Source: Gluconobacter sp. Gdi (GTDB lineage Bacteria > Pseudomonadota > Alphaproteobacteria > Acetobacterales > Acetobacteraceae). From it: a DNA stretch of 64,000 nt. The position numbers and the translations under genes were made by a program. Positions 9,429 through 18,503 of this stretch are shown here, piece by piece; the stretch's first letter is position 1; the number at the start of each line of letters is the position of its first letter. The DNA is taken from contig NZ_BLJQ01000001.1 in NCBI RefSeq assembly GCF_014132155.1, forward strand, positions 248,001 to 312,000, read 5' to 3'. The notes beneath the pieces were generated by a model, which was given only the letters and a program-made list of their open reading frames with translations, did not search any database and was not told where the DNA came from.

Positions 9429-11438
9429 ATGACGGTGCGTGATCCACTGGCGCGACAGGCTTCATTGAACCGCACCCGTCATCTGACTTTCCTGTCACAG
9501 TTTCTGGCCCGTCATTCCGTTCCCCTCAGCCCGGAGCAACTTGCTCCTGCTGAGGGTGTCCGGGCGGCCCTTGCAACGGTTGTTGCCCTTCTTCCTGCTC
9601 TTTATTTTCATCAGGCTGTTTTTGCCTGGGCTGCTTTTGCAGCGTTCTGGTGCTGTCTGATCGAACCCGGTGGCACACCGCGTGAGCAGTTGCGCATCAT
9701 CGGCATCTTTACGGTTGCGGGTGCGGTACTGGGCGGTGTGACGTCCCTGATTGCGACATTCCCGTACTGGGGGGTCATTCCCTGGTTGATCGTGACGGGC
9801 CTGTTCGCGGGGCTGGCGCGTGCCTTAGTCCCCAGCATGGCACTCCTGTGCGCGTTGCTGGGCTGCGTCATGCTCGCCGGGATCGGGTTTCCGGCGCATT
9901 CATTCAACGATGCCCTGACGATTGCGCTTGCCTTCGGTGGCGGTGGAACGTGGGCGATCGTGCTGTGCCTGATTCTGTGGCCGCAGCATCCCTATGCGCC
10001 TGCACGACGGGCGGTTGGCGGCTGCTATCAGCTTCTTGCCGTTATGGCTGGAGAATTGGCCGCAGGTCGTCTTCAGGAGACGGTTCATCGTCAGACGATC
10101 CGCACAGCCATTGAGCGGGCGAGAGGCGTTGCCCTTCAGATTGATGCAGGCCATGCCAGTTACAGCATGCGTGGTCGCCTGATTGCCTCTCTTGCTGGCG
10201 CAGAACGTCTTTTCACGGCGATGCTTGCTGTTGAGCATCTTGTTGAAACGCGTGGGCTAGATTTTGAAGCACGGGGAACACTCGCAGCATTTTCGGCACT
10301 TTGCCAGCATGCCAGTGAGGCCGCTCTGTCTCCCAGCCCGGATCTGAAACGCCTTTCCAGAGAGGCTTTGGGTCTGGCGGATAGTATTCGTGTGCGCTCC
10401 GGCACGATCGGAGAACTGGTAGCAACAAGCGCACGGACGCTTGGCACGCTTGCGGATGGTCTGGCTGAGAAAGCGAGGCTCCCTTTTGATGCTGATGCGC
10501 CCAAGCACGTTGCCCGGCTGACGCCTGTTATCTGGCGTCATGCCCTCCGCATGGTTGTTGGCCTCCTGGGGACTTATCTGGCGACGCAGTGGTTGGGCCT
10601 GAGTTACGGCTTCTGGGCTCTCGTGGCCGTACTGCTTGTTATCCAGCCCTCGGGCCAGACAACCCTGGTGCGGGCTCTAGAGCGCGTTCTGGGAACAATC
10701 GGCGGGGGTGTTCTGGCACTTCTGGCAACGCCGTTCCTGCCGGGGCCGACCGAAATGATGGTCGCGCTTGCGCTGTTCGTGATTGGCGCGATTGCAATGC
10801 GCGCAGTGAATTATACGCTTCTGGTTCTGTTCCTGAGCGCACATTTCATTATCGTCACGGAAATGACGATGCCGTCTGATGGTGTCGCATGGCTCCGTAT
10901 TCTGGATAACACGCTTGGCAGCCTGATTGGCCTTGGCTGCGCTTTTGCACTCTTTCCACAACGGCAGACGCAGGACATGGATGGTCTGTTGCGGGCCGCG
11001 ATTGTTGGGAATATCCGCTATCTGTCGGCCGTGCTGAATGGCGATGATACGGTTTCCACGGATCGGACGCAGCGTCAGGCGGGGATTGATACCACGCGGG
11101 CTGAATTCGCCCGTGGCTCGCTTCCGCTTCTTGGTGGGCTTTCTGGTGTGGGACCGGGTGCGGAGCGCATGCATGCCTTGTTACGCGCGCTAAGAAGCCT
11201 GAGCGGAGAAGTCACGCTGCTTCGGTTTGATATGGCTGCCGGGTTATGTGCGCCTGATCCTCAGACCGGTCAGTTCTGGAAGGAAAAGGCCGAAGCTCTT
11301 GAAGCACGAGAGCCCCTCGCGGAAATTGCGGGGCAGCTTGAGAGTGGTGAAATCATGTCGAGCATTGCGGCGCTGAAGCGTTCTGATCGACCCGTTGCAA
11401 GTGAAGAAGCTCAGGGACCGGTTCTCTCCGGCCCCTGA
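9429..11438 (+). CDS. FUSC family (fusaric-acid-resistance/AaeB-like) inner-membrane exporter
   Basis: 669 residues. The protein has the duplicated architecture of the family: a first membrane block at about residues 35-180, a cytoplasmic helical region at about 190-355, a second membrane block at about 365-505 and a soluble tail. FUSC proteins export aromatic and other weak acids, often with a periplasmic adaptor, but no adaptor gene is adjacent. AGGACG lies just before the ATG. It directly follows the flavin oxidoreductase gene, suggesting a modify-and-export pair, which is inference. Confidence 0.83.
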   Translation: MTVRDPLARQASLNRTRHLTFLSQFLARHSVPLSPEQLAPAEGVRAALATVVALLPALYFHQAVFAWAAFAAFWCCLIEPGGTPREQLRIIGIFTVAGAVLGGVTSLIATFPYWGVIPWLIVTGLFAGLARALVPSMALLCALLGCVMLAGIGFPAHSFNDALTIALAFGGGGTWAIVLCLILWPQHPYAPARRAVGGCYQLLAVMAGELAAGRLQETVHRQTIRTAIERARGVALQIDAGHASYSMRGRLIASLAGAERLFTAMLAVEHLVETRGLDFEARGTLAAFSALCQHASEAALSPSPDLKRLSREALGLADSIRVRSGTIGELVATSARTLGTLADGLAEKARLPFDADAPKHVARLTPVIWRHALRMVVGLLGTYLATQWLGLSYGFWALVAVLLVIQPSGQTTLVRALERVLGTIGGGVLALLATPFLPGPTEMMVALALFVIGAIAMRAVNYTLLVLFLSAHFIIVTEMTMPSDGVAWLRILDNTLGSLIGLGCAFALFPQRQTQDMDGLLRAAIVGNIRYLSAVLNGDDTVSTDRTQRQAGIDTTRAEFARGSLPLLGGLSGVGPGAERMHALLRALRSLSGEVTLLRFDMAAGLCAPDPQTGQFWKEKAEALEAREPLAEIAGQLESGEIMSSIAALKRSDRPVASEEAQGPVLSGP

Positions 11439-11446
11439 GCAGGGTG

Positions 11447-11869
11447 TCAGTGGCGTCCACCACCACCGGGGCCACCGTGACCGCCACCACCATGTCCGCC
11501 CCCTCCAGGACCTCCTCCGCCGCCCGGACCTCCGCCATGGAAGCCACCGCCGCCGGGACGGCCACCACCAGAGAAGCCTCCGCCTGGACGACCGCCTCCT
11601 CCGGGTCTGCCTGGGGGTGGGCCACCCCCAGGTCGGCCGCCACCGCGGTATCCACCTCTCCAGCGGCCGCCTCCGGCCGGTCCGACAGCATAGCCCGGTC
11701 CCCAGCCGCCCCAGCCACCGCCGCCCCAGCCAGTGTTGTAGTAGCTGCCGCCGTAGCCACCCCCGCCGGAATATCCGTCGTAGCCGTCATAACCGACGCA
11801 GCCTGACAAAAGCGGGACGAGGGAGAAGGCGCCCATGAGGGCCAGTGTGCGAGATAAACGTCTGATCAT
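11447..11869 (-). CDS. Gly-rich lipoprotein
   Basis: 140 residues. A type II signal peptide (basic MIRRLSR, hydrophobic stretch, lipobox LLSGC at about residues 20-24) is followed by a Tyr/Gly segment and then repeats of a GGGRPGGG-like unit to the end. The mature part is almost only Gly, Arg, Pro, His and Tyr, so it is probably disordered at the envelope. The ATG overlaps the stop of the VOC gene (ATGA), so the two are translationally coupled. Function is unknown; no catalytic domain is visible. Confidence 0.7.
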   Translation of the reverse strand: MIRRLSRTLALMGAFSLVPLLSGCVGYDGYDGYSGGGGYGGSYYNTGWGGGGWGGWGPGYAVGPAGGGRWRGGYRGGGRPGGGPPPGRPGGGGRPGGGFSGGGRPGGGGFHGGGPGGGGGPGGGGHGGGGHGGPGGGGRH

Positions 11870-12798
11870 TTTGCGTCCCCCGATGCGTTGGGGTCATGCC
11901 ACTCCATCAGCCCGAAGGCCGCGCCTGCAGGGTCGGCGACAATGGCAATGGTGGTGTTCTGCCGATCTGGATGGGGCTGTACGAGAATTGTCCCGCCAAG
12001 CGTCACGGCTTTCTTGGCCGCAGCATCCACACTGTCCACCTGCACGAAGTTCATCCAGCGTGCGTGTGCCCCTTCCGGGAGGCGAGCGGGGAGCGGATTG
12101 ATTGTAGCACGCGCAAAGGACTGGGATTCCAGCAAATAAGCCGTGCCACGCGTGGCGTCCTGAACTGCTTCGACCGTATATCCAAACAGCTTCTGGTAAA
12201 ATCCGGCCGCTGCGTAGGGATTGTTCGTCAGCAGGGCGCTCCAGATCCAGGTTCCCTGAGCGGGTGGCGTCTCAACATCCGGCTCGTCACCTGCACTGGA
12301 ATGCAGTGCGGCGAACAGACCCCCTTGCGGATCTGCCAGAACAGTCTCGTGGCCCCGTCCTTCAACCATTTGAGGTTTGAAGAGAATATGGCCCCCCCAG
12401 ATTTTCGTTGCTTCTGCGGCCGCTTTTACGTCTGACACGGAAATGAACGGGAGCCAAAGCGGGTCCCCATGATGTGCCATGCGCGGAAGCTCGACCAGTC
12501 CTGCGACTGGCGCTCCGTTCACCAACGCCTGTGCATATTGCCCTTTTGAGACGGGAACGTCCTGAAAGGTCCACCCCAGAAGCGAACCGTAAAAAGCCTT
12601 GGCGCTTTTGAGGTCTGGCGTTGTGAGTTGGGCATAGACAATTTTGCCCGGCAGGAGTTGCGCCTTTGACGGTGCACTGGCGGTCGCAGGTGCATCAGCG
12701 GCCTGAAGGGCAGGAGCCGCACCCAGGCACAGACTGCCGGCCAGGAACAGGGACGCGTGACGCAGTCTTTTGCGAGAAATTGAATGGAACGGAGGCAA
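11866..12798 (-). CDS. Exported two-domain VOC (glyoxalase/bleomycin-resistance fold) protein
   Basis: 310 residues. The start is TTG with a strong AAGGAGA site 6-7 bases upstream; there is no ATG nearby. A signal peptide (about residues 1-33, ending ALQA) leads into two VOC modules, about 50-165 (GKIVYAQLTTPDLKSAKAFY) and 185-305 (GTWIWSALLTNNPYAAAGFY). Export is unusual for VOC proteins, which are mostly cytosolic. A substrate cannot be assigned. The stop overlaps the start of the Gly-rich lipoprotein. Confidence 0.78.
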   Translation of the reverse strand: MPPFHSISRKRLRHASLFLAGSLCLGAAPALQAADAPATASAPSKAQLLPGKIVYAQLTTPDLKSAKAFYGSLLGWTFQDVPVSKGQYAQALVNGAPVAGLVELPRMAHHGDPLWLPFISVSDVKAAAEATKIWGGHILFKPQMVEGRGHETVLADPQGGLFAALHSSAGDEPDVETPPAQGTWIWSALLTNNPYAAAGFYQKLFGYTVEAVQDATRGTAYLLESQSFARATINPLPARLPEGAHARWMNFVQVDSVDAAAKKAVTLGGTILVQPHPDRQNTTIAIVADPAGAAFGLMEWHDPNASGDAK

Positions 12799-12906
12799 GG
12801 AAAATCTCCTTCAGGGCAGGAGAGAGCCTGCAATGCAGTCTCGGCGTTCAGGGTGAACGTTTGAATGACTGTATTGTTCCATATCGGCCCTTTTGAGGGA
12901 GCGTTT

Positions 12907-13326
12907 TCAGATTAAAGCGAGTTCTGCCAGCTCTCTGCGAAGTTGAGGCGGAAGATCAGCCACCCCATCACTGCCCGCTGACTGGCCGAGATCAGGGGGC
13001 GCATCTTTTGGGTCCAGATATCGCCATCCCTGAAAGGGACGCATGGTGCGGGGCTGAACGGGGATGATGTCGTCTGAGACTACAATCAGTGTTCCTTCCG
13101 TCCCATCCGGGCGACGGCAGGCTTCAAGCCCTATGATGGGCTGACGGCACAGAATCATGCCGTCCATCACGCGATAAAGAGAGCCGCCGTCTAGGACTTC
13201 GGCTGCACGCTTGGGCATTGTCCGCGTGGGGACGGCGCCATGACCGTTCACACGCGGGTGCTGCATGCGCTCACGCAGCACTTCGATGGTCGGGCAACCG
13301 ACGGCCAGCTTGATGATGTTCAGCAT
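12907..13326 (-). CDS. DUF1489 family protein
   Basis: 139 residues starting MLNIIKLAVG, with the conserved RMIKRxAE-like middle (here RTMPKRAAEVLDGGSLYRV), a GxxxCRQPI segment and a RPFQGWRYL motif. DUF1489 proteins are found almost only in alphaproteobacteria and have no known function. The ATG at 13326 was chosen because the family starts with MLN; the open frame continues upstream to 13374. It lies 28 bases after the nucleoside hydrolase gene and is probably co-transcribed. Confidence 0.8.
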   Translation of the reverse strand: MLNIIKLAVGCPTIEVLRERMQHPRVNGHGAVPTRTMPKRAAEVLDGGSLYRVMDGMILCRQPIIGLEACRRPDGTEGTLIVVSDDIIPVQPRTMRPFQGWRYLDPKDAPPDLGQSAGSDGVADLPPQLRRELAELALI

Positions 13327-13354
13327 GTCGGGTGCCCTTCTGGAAAGTCTGGTG

Positions 13355-14437
13355 TCAGTGCGTTCCCATGGCATTCTGAGCCTGGGCGACGAACTCGTTG
13401 ATAAAGCGCTTCGTATCCACGGACTGGACGATTTTCACCTTGCGAAGGCCCATGCCCTTGGGTGCAGTCGCATCCGGCCAGACATGCGCATGTCCGTAAT
13501 CCATGCCGGGTGCCGTGTTGATGTCCATATAGGCATCGACAGACTTCGTAACCAGATCTGGCTCTACAGCAATTGCAGAGGTCAGTTCATCCCACAGCGG
13601 AAGGGGGCCGTAGAACTTCTGAAGATACTCAGTGACCGGCGTTTTCTTCTCCGCGATGCGGTTCATCAGCTCATGCGTCATCATGATGTCGTTGGAGACA
13701 TTGCCGACGCATGTGATGGCAGCCCACGGCGCGGTCAGTGTGATGTGGGCTGCTTCCGGATCGCCGATCATGTTGAAGTCTGAGGCAAAGTCCGCATTGC
13801 CTGTGATGGACATCATGCTGGAGTCCAGCAGACCACCCATGAATACAAGCTGCTTGGCCGTAGCGGCAAAGGTGGGGTCCAGCCGGATGGCAAGAGCAAG
13901 GTTGGTCAAAGGACCTGCCGCGATGATCGTGACCTGATGTGGGTGATTATGGACGGCCTTGATCAGCACCATCGCCGCGGGGAGCGGATCGACGGCCATG
14001 TGTGGTGTGCCTTCGGCCATCTTTCCGAGTGCGGGCTGTGTCTCTGGAGTGTGGTCAATGGAGCCCAGACCACCCCATGCGCCCTTCCAGGGAATAGTGC
14101 CGTACTGCTTCTCACGAAGCTTCGTTGCCGCCACGGTGTTGACGAGTGGCATGGTAGCGCCATCCGCTACGGGGATCTGAGTCTGCTTTGCAATTTCCAG
14201 GAAGCGACGGAGATGTGCGGATTCAGCGTTCTCCCAGTCGTCTCCGATCGTCACGGTCAGAGCCAGAAGATTGACGTTTTCGCGGTTAAGCAGCGGGATG
14301 ACGGACTGGATGTCTGAGCCGCCTGGGCCGAGATAGTCGTTATCCTGAATGTAATATCCCGGAGCCACAGGGGCAGCGGACGCAATGCCGGTCAGAGCGC
14401 AGGCAGCAAGGAGGGCAGAGAGAATGGATCGGCGCAT
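13355..14437 (-). CDS. Exported nucleoside hydrolase (inosine/uridine-preferring family)
   Basis: 360 residues. A cleavable signal peptide (about 1-22, ASA before APVAPG) implies periplasmic action. Nucleoside hydrolases split ribonucleosides to base and ribose. Family marks are the N-terminal Asp cluster (IQDNDYLGPGGSD, a variant of the usual DTDPGxDD), the AAGPLTNLALA helix and FNMIGDPEAA. The His-rich C-terminal strand YGHAHVWPDA fits the metal-side pocket. It lies 35 bases after hemW and 28 before the DUF1489 gene. It would let the cell salvage extracellular nucleosides. Confidence 0.86.
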   Translation of the reverse strand: MRRSILSALLAACALTGIASAAPVAPGYYIQDNDYLGPGGSDIQSVIPLLNRENVNLLALTVTIGDDWENAESAHLRRFLEIAKQTQIPVADGATMPLVNTVAATKLREKQYGTIPWKGAWGGLGSIDHTPETQPALGKMAEGTPHMAVDPLPAAMVLIKAVHNHPHQVTIIAAGPLTNLALAIRLDPTFAATAKQLVFMGGLLDSSMMSITGNADFASDFNMIGDPEAAHITLTAPWAAITCVGNVSNDIMMTHELMNRIAEKKTPVTEYLQKFYGPLPLWDELTSAIAVEPDLVTKSVDAYMDINTAPGMDYGHAHVWPDATAPKGMGLRKVKIVQSVDTKRFINEFVAQAQNAMGTH

Positions 14438-14472
14438 GGTCTCGTCCTGTTAATTAACGCCCGATCATGCCT

Positions 14473-15624
14473 TCATGTGACCAATCTTGCCAGTAATGCT
14501 TCAAGACGAAGTCTTCCTTCACCCGTCGCCTTCAGAATTCCGCCGTCACGGGTGAGGTAGTTTTCTTCCAGACAAGCCTCAAGCATGAACGGATCGACGC
14601 ACTCTTCCATCGGTCTACCCGTGCGTTCGGTAAATCTGGCTTCATTGATGCCTTCAGACAAACGCAGCCCCATCAGAAGCGCTTCCCGGCCACGTTCTTC
14701 CGCAGACAGAAGGGTTTCGTCCGTACTGCCAGAACCCGTTTTTTCAACGCGGTCCGCCCAGGGTTCAGGGGCGCGGTGACGACGGGTTGCGTAAAGCTCT
14801 CCATCCAAAGTCAGGCGACCATGCGCGCCGGGGCCGATGCCGATATAATCGGCGTAGCGCCAGTAGGTCAGGTTGTGGCGGCTTTCCGCGCCGGGCCGGG
14901 CATAGTTGGACACTTCATAGGGGAGGAGACCGTGCTTTGCGGCCGTATCGCCGGTGAGGTCATAAAGGCGCGCAGCGTCTTCGGCATCCGGGAGCGTCAG
15001 CTCTCCACGCCGGTGCAGGGCTTCGAACTTCGTGCCGGGTTCAATCGTGAGCTGATAGAGCGACAGATGGTCCGCCACCAGATCCAACGCGGTGGACAGT
15101 TCATTTTGCCAATCAGCATCGCTCTGGCCGGGACGGGCGTAGATCAGATCAAACGAAATGCGCGGAAACAGCGTGCGTGCAATTTCGAGTGCCCGAATAG
15201 CCTGTCCTGAAGAGTGTTCCCGACCGAGCATTTTCAGGGCGTCGTCACGAAGGCTTTGCACGCCGAGCGAGACGCGGTTTACGCCTGCCTGACGGAAAGC
15301 CGCAAATTTTCCGGCTTCGACGCTGGTCGGATTAGCTTCGAGCGTAATTTCCAGATCCGGCTCGGCATCAAAAAGCTGATGCGCATCTTCGATAAGAGCT
15401 GTGACCGTTTCCGGAGCCATCAGGGACGGTGTGCCGCCGCCGAAGAAAATGGAGCGGAGTGGACGGCGGCCCAGACGGGCCGCGTCATGCGCCAGTTCAC
15501 GACGCAAGGCTGCGGCGAAGCGCTTCTGCGGAATTTCATCCCGGACGTGGGAATTGAAGTCGCAGTAAGGGCACTTCGCCAGACAGAATGGCCAGTGAAT
15601 GTAGAGAGAAAGAGGTTCGGTCAA
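14473..15624 (-). CDS. hemW: HemW-type radical SAM heme chaperone
   Basis: 383 residues. The radical SAM cluster is CLAKCPYC at about residues 14-21, followed by FFGGGTPSL and NPTSVEAGKF. Annotated widely as oxygen-independent coproporphyrinogen III oxidase, but HemN proper has an extra N-terminal region and CXXXCXXC-C; this shorter protein fits HemW, which inserts heme into acceptor proteins. No ATG is available: the start is TTG overlapping the kup stop (TTGA), so its translation should depend on kup. Confidence 0.88.
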   Translation of the reverse strand: MTEPLSLYIHWPFCLAKCPYCDFNSHVRDEIPQKRFAAALRRELAHDAARLGRRPLRSIFFGGGTPSLMAPETVTALIEDAHQLFDAEPDLEITLEANPTSVEAGKFAAFRQAGVNRVSLGVQSLRDDALKMLGREHSSGQAIRALEIARTLFPRISFDLIYARPGQSDADWQNELSTALDLVADHLSLYQLTIEPGTKFEALHRRGELTLPDAEDAARLYDLTGDTAAKHGLLPYEVSNYARPGAESRHNLTYWRYADYIGIGPGAHGRLTLDGELYATRRHRAPEPWADRVEKTGSGSTDETLLSAEERGREALLMGLRLSEGINEARFTERTGRPMEECVDPFMLEACLEENYLTRDGGILKATGEGRLRLEALLARLVT

Positions 15625-17648
15625 ATTGCAATCCGGACGCCAAACTCCACCACGCGATCAGGCGGGATACGGAAGAATTCCGTGGTCGAGGCAGCATTAC
15701 GCAGGAGAAGCAGGAACAGCCACATCCGCCAGAGCTGCATCTTGGGAACGCGGGAGCGAACCACAAGCTCGTGGGATGTGAAATACGAAGCCTGAATGGC
15801 ATCAAACGCCACACCAAGTGCCTTCAGCTCCATGAGCGCACGCGGCAGGTTTGGCATTTCCATGAAGCCGTAGCGGACGATCACGCGATTGATGTTCGGA
15901 GCCAGTTCCTGAACGATCGTGCGGTGGCCACGCTCAGCCTCCGGCTGATCAAGGTTCTGCACGGTCACGAACATGACATGTTCATGCAGCACCTTGTTGT
16001 GCTTCAGATTATGCAGCAGCGAGTTCGGGACCACGTCCGGATTGGCTGTTAGGAAGACCGCAAGACCCGGAACGCGGATGGTGCGGGACTGCGGCAGGCG
16101 GGCCAGGAACGAGGCCATAGGCATGGAGTCAGCCTGCTGCTTGGCGGCAATCAGGCCACGTCCGCGCTTCCAGGTGGTCATGACGATGGTGCTGATAATA
16201 CCGATGGCGAGTGGGACCCAGCCGCCATCCGGGATCTTCAGGACGTTGGCGGAGAAGAACACTGCATCCACGACAAAGAACAGTCCGAACACGGCGCCGA
16301 CGGCAGCAGCACTCCACTTGAAGGTGCGGCGGAACACGACCATTGCCAGAACGCAGGTGCACAGGAACGTACCGGTCACGGCGATGCCGTATGCAGCGGC
16401 CAGTGCAGCGGAGGACCGGAAGGACAGAACCAGTACCAGTGCGCCGAAACCGAGGATCCAGTTCAGGGACGGCAGGTAAATCTGTGCTTCTTCTGAGGCA
16501 TTGGTGTGCACAATGCGGGTACGGGGCAGGTAGCCAAGCTGAATGAGCTGGCGGCAGAGCGAGAAGCTTCCCGAAATACCGGCCTGAGATGCAATGACGG
16601 TTGCGAAAGTGGCAAGGATCAGAAGTGGGATCTGCGCCCAGTGTGGCCCGAGATGATAGAACGGGTTGGCCAGTGTTGCCGGATCATGGATCAGCAGAGC
16701 CGCCTGACCAAAATAGTTCAGGGTAAGGGATGGCAGCACGAAAAACAGCCATGCCTTGCGGATCGGGGCCCGGCCAAAATGGCCCATGTCAGCATAAAGT
16801 GCTTCTGCACCCGTCACGGACAGCACGACAGATCCCAGCGCGATAAACGACAGGTATCCGTGCAGGACAATGAATTCGAGGGCAAAGGTGGGAGACAGCG
16901 CCAGCAGGATGTGCGGGTAAAGCAGAATCCCGCGGACACCGAGAATGGCAAGAACGGTGAACCAGAGCACCATAATCGGCCCGAACGCCTTGCCGATCTT
17001 GCCCGTTCCGAGGGCCTGCGCCGCAAAGAGTGCGACCAGAACCACCATCGCGATCGGGATGATGACATGGCTGGCAGAGGGGACGGCGATTTCGATGCCT
17101 TCAACGGCAGAAAGCACCGACACGGCCGGCGTAATGATGCTGTCACCGAAGAAAAGACAGGTGCCTGCAATGCCGACGAGACCGAATAGCCATCGGAATT
17201 TCTGGGATTTGCAGACGCGCTGGGCGAGGGACATCAGGGCGATGATGCCGCCTTCACCGTCATGGTCTGCCCGCATGATGAGGATGACGTATTTGAACGT
17301 CACGATCAGCATGAGTGCCCAGAACGTCAGGCTGGCCAGTCCCATGACTTCCCAAGCGGCTGCCGGATGCTTGGCAGATCCTACAATGCCGACGGAAGAC
17401 TGAAGGGCGTAGAGCGGGCTCGTTCCGATATCGCCATACACGACACCCAGAACAGCCAGAAGCGCGCCAAAGCCGCCGGGCTTCTTGTGGCCGCCAGCGC
17501 CCTCTGTGTCACCGAGTTCAGAAGTATTTCCGTCTTTGTGCGCCTGTTCGATGGTCTGAAGGACTTCGCCGCTGTCCACCGGAACCCCGGCGCCGGGGTA
17601 AGGAGGGGAAGCGTGATCGCCGTCGTGTTCTGGCATCGGTGGTTCCAT
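15621..17648 (-). CDS. kup: Kup low-affinity potassium uptake protein
   Basis: 675 residues. After a cytosolic N-terminus of about 50 residues come roughly twelve membrane segments (about residues 55-480) with the Kup/HAK/KUP hallmarks GVVYGDIGTSPLYAL and GEGGIIAL, then a soluble C-terminal domain. Kup proteins are K+/H+ symporters. ATG start at 17648. Downstream hemW starts inside its stop codon. An intergenic gap of 99 bases separates it from yggS upstream on the same strand. Confidence 0.95.
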   Translation of the reverse strand: MEPPMPEHDGDHASPPYPGAGVPVDSGEVLQTIEQAHKDGNTSELGDTEGAGGHKKPGGFGALLAVLGVVYGDIGTSPLYALQSSVGIVGSAKHPAAAWEVMGLASLTFWALMLIVTFKYVILIMRADHDGEGGIIALMSLAQRVCKSQKFRWLFGLVGIAGTCLFFGDSIITPAVSVLSAVEGIEIAVPSASHVIIPIAMVVLVALFAAQALGTGKIGKAFGPIMVLWFTVLAILGVRGILLYPHILLALSPTFALEFIVLHGYLSFIALGSVVLSVTGAEALYADMGHFGRAPIRKAWLFFVLPSLTLNYFGQAALLIHDPATLANPFYHLGPHWAQIPLLILATFATVIASQAGISGSFSLCRQLIQLGYLPRTRIVHTNASEEAQIYLPSLNWILGFGALVLVLSFRSSAALAAAYGIAVTGTFLCTCVLAMVVFRRTFKWSAAAVGAVFGLFFVVDAVFFSANVLKIPDGGWVPLAIGIISTIVMTTWKRGRGLIAAKQQADSMPMASFLARLPQSRTIRVPGLAVFLTANPDVVPNSLLHNLKHNKVLHEHVMFVTVQNLDQPEAERGHRTIVQELAPNINRVIVRYGFMEMPNLPRALMELKALGVAFDAIQASYFTSHELVVRSRVPKMQLWRMWLFLLLLRNAASTTEFFRIPPDRVVEFGVRIAI

Positions 17649-17747
17649 TTACGGGCATCGCAGGAAACCATCGCCTCACAGGGATGTGTCGAAGCGTGGT
17701 CTATTCCCCCTCATGACAAGATTTCTTACAGGGATGCAAGGTGCGCG

Positions 17748-18428
17748 TTAGGATCCGGTCATGGGGCGGGAGCCAAAAATGGCACTTCCAACCCTTACAA
17801 GGGTGGCGCCTTCGGCTATGGCTGTCTCGAAATCAGCCGACATGCCCATGGATACCACGGGGAGTCCGTGGCGCTGTGCAAGCTGTGTCAAGAAGTGGAA
17901 ATGTGGAGCGGGATCTTCATCTTCTGGCGGGATACACATCAACCCACGCACCTTCGCTCCAAAGCGCAGCATTGAGGCCTTGATGAACGCGTCCGCTTCA
18001 TCGCGGGGGATGCCAGATTTCTGCGGCTCGTTCCCTGTGTTGACCTGAATGAGCAACTCCGGAAGGCGGCCTGTCTTCTCTGCAGCCTTTTCCAGCGCAT
18101 CAGAAAGGGCTGGGCGATCCAGAGTCTCGATCACATCTGCGATGCGACAGGCATCTACGGCCTTGTTGGTCTGGAGGCCACCGATGATGTGCAGGCGCAG
18201 GTCTGGCCAGGTCTCACGAAGCGCTGGAAATTTGGAGGCAGCTTCCTGAACGCGGTTCTCACCAAAGACGCGCTGACCGGCCTTCAAGGCCGCTTCCACG
18301 GCATCCTGCGGATGAAATTTGCTAACGGCAACGAGGCCCACATCCGTGGCAGGGCGGCCTGATGTTTCGCAGGCCTGAATGATGCGACTACGGATGGCGG
18401 AGAGATTTTCTGCAATCTGATCGGACAT
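17748..18428 (-). CDS. YggS/PLPBP family pyridoxal 5'-phosphate homeostasis protein
   Basis: 226 residues from the ATG at 18428. The PLP lysine is K37 in LVAVSKFHP. FGENRVQEA, HIIGGLQTNK, IQVNTGNEPQKSG and SMGMSADFETAI are all conserved family segments. Single-domain, without the racemase C-terminal barrel. It binds PLP and buffers its supply. The open frame runs on to 18731, but MSDQ is the usual start. It is divergent from rsmB with 75 bases between the starts. Confidence 0.93.
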   Translation of the reverse strand: MSDQIAENLSAIRSRIIQACETSGRPATDVGLVAVSKFHPQDAVEAALKAGQRVFGENRVQEAASKFPALRETWPDLRLHIIGGLQTNKAVDACRIADVIETLDRPALSDALEKAAEKTGRLPELLIQVNTGNEPQKSGIPRDEADAFIKASMLRFGAKVRGLMCIPPEDEDPAPHFHFLTQLAQRHGLPVVSMGMSADFETAIAEGATLVRVGSAIFGSRPMTGS

Positions 18429-18503
18429 TGCGGCAGAAGACTCCATTGCGTCCGGCGCCGCAAGATGCGATTTCGGCAGCATGCGAGAGATCAACGCCCG
18501 ATA

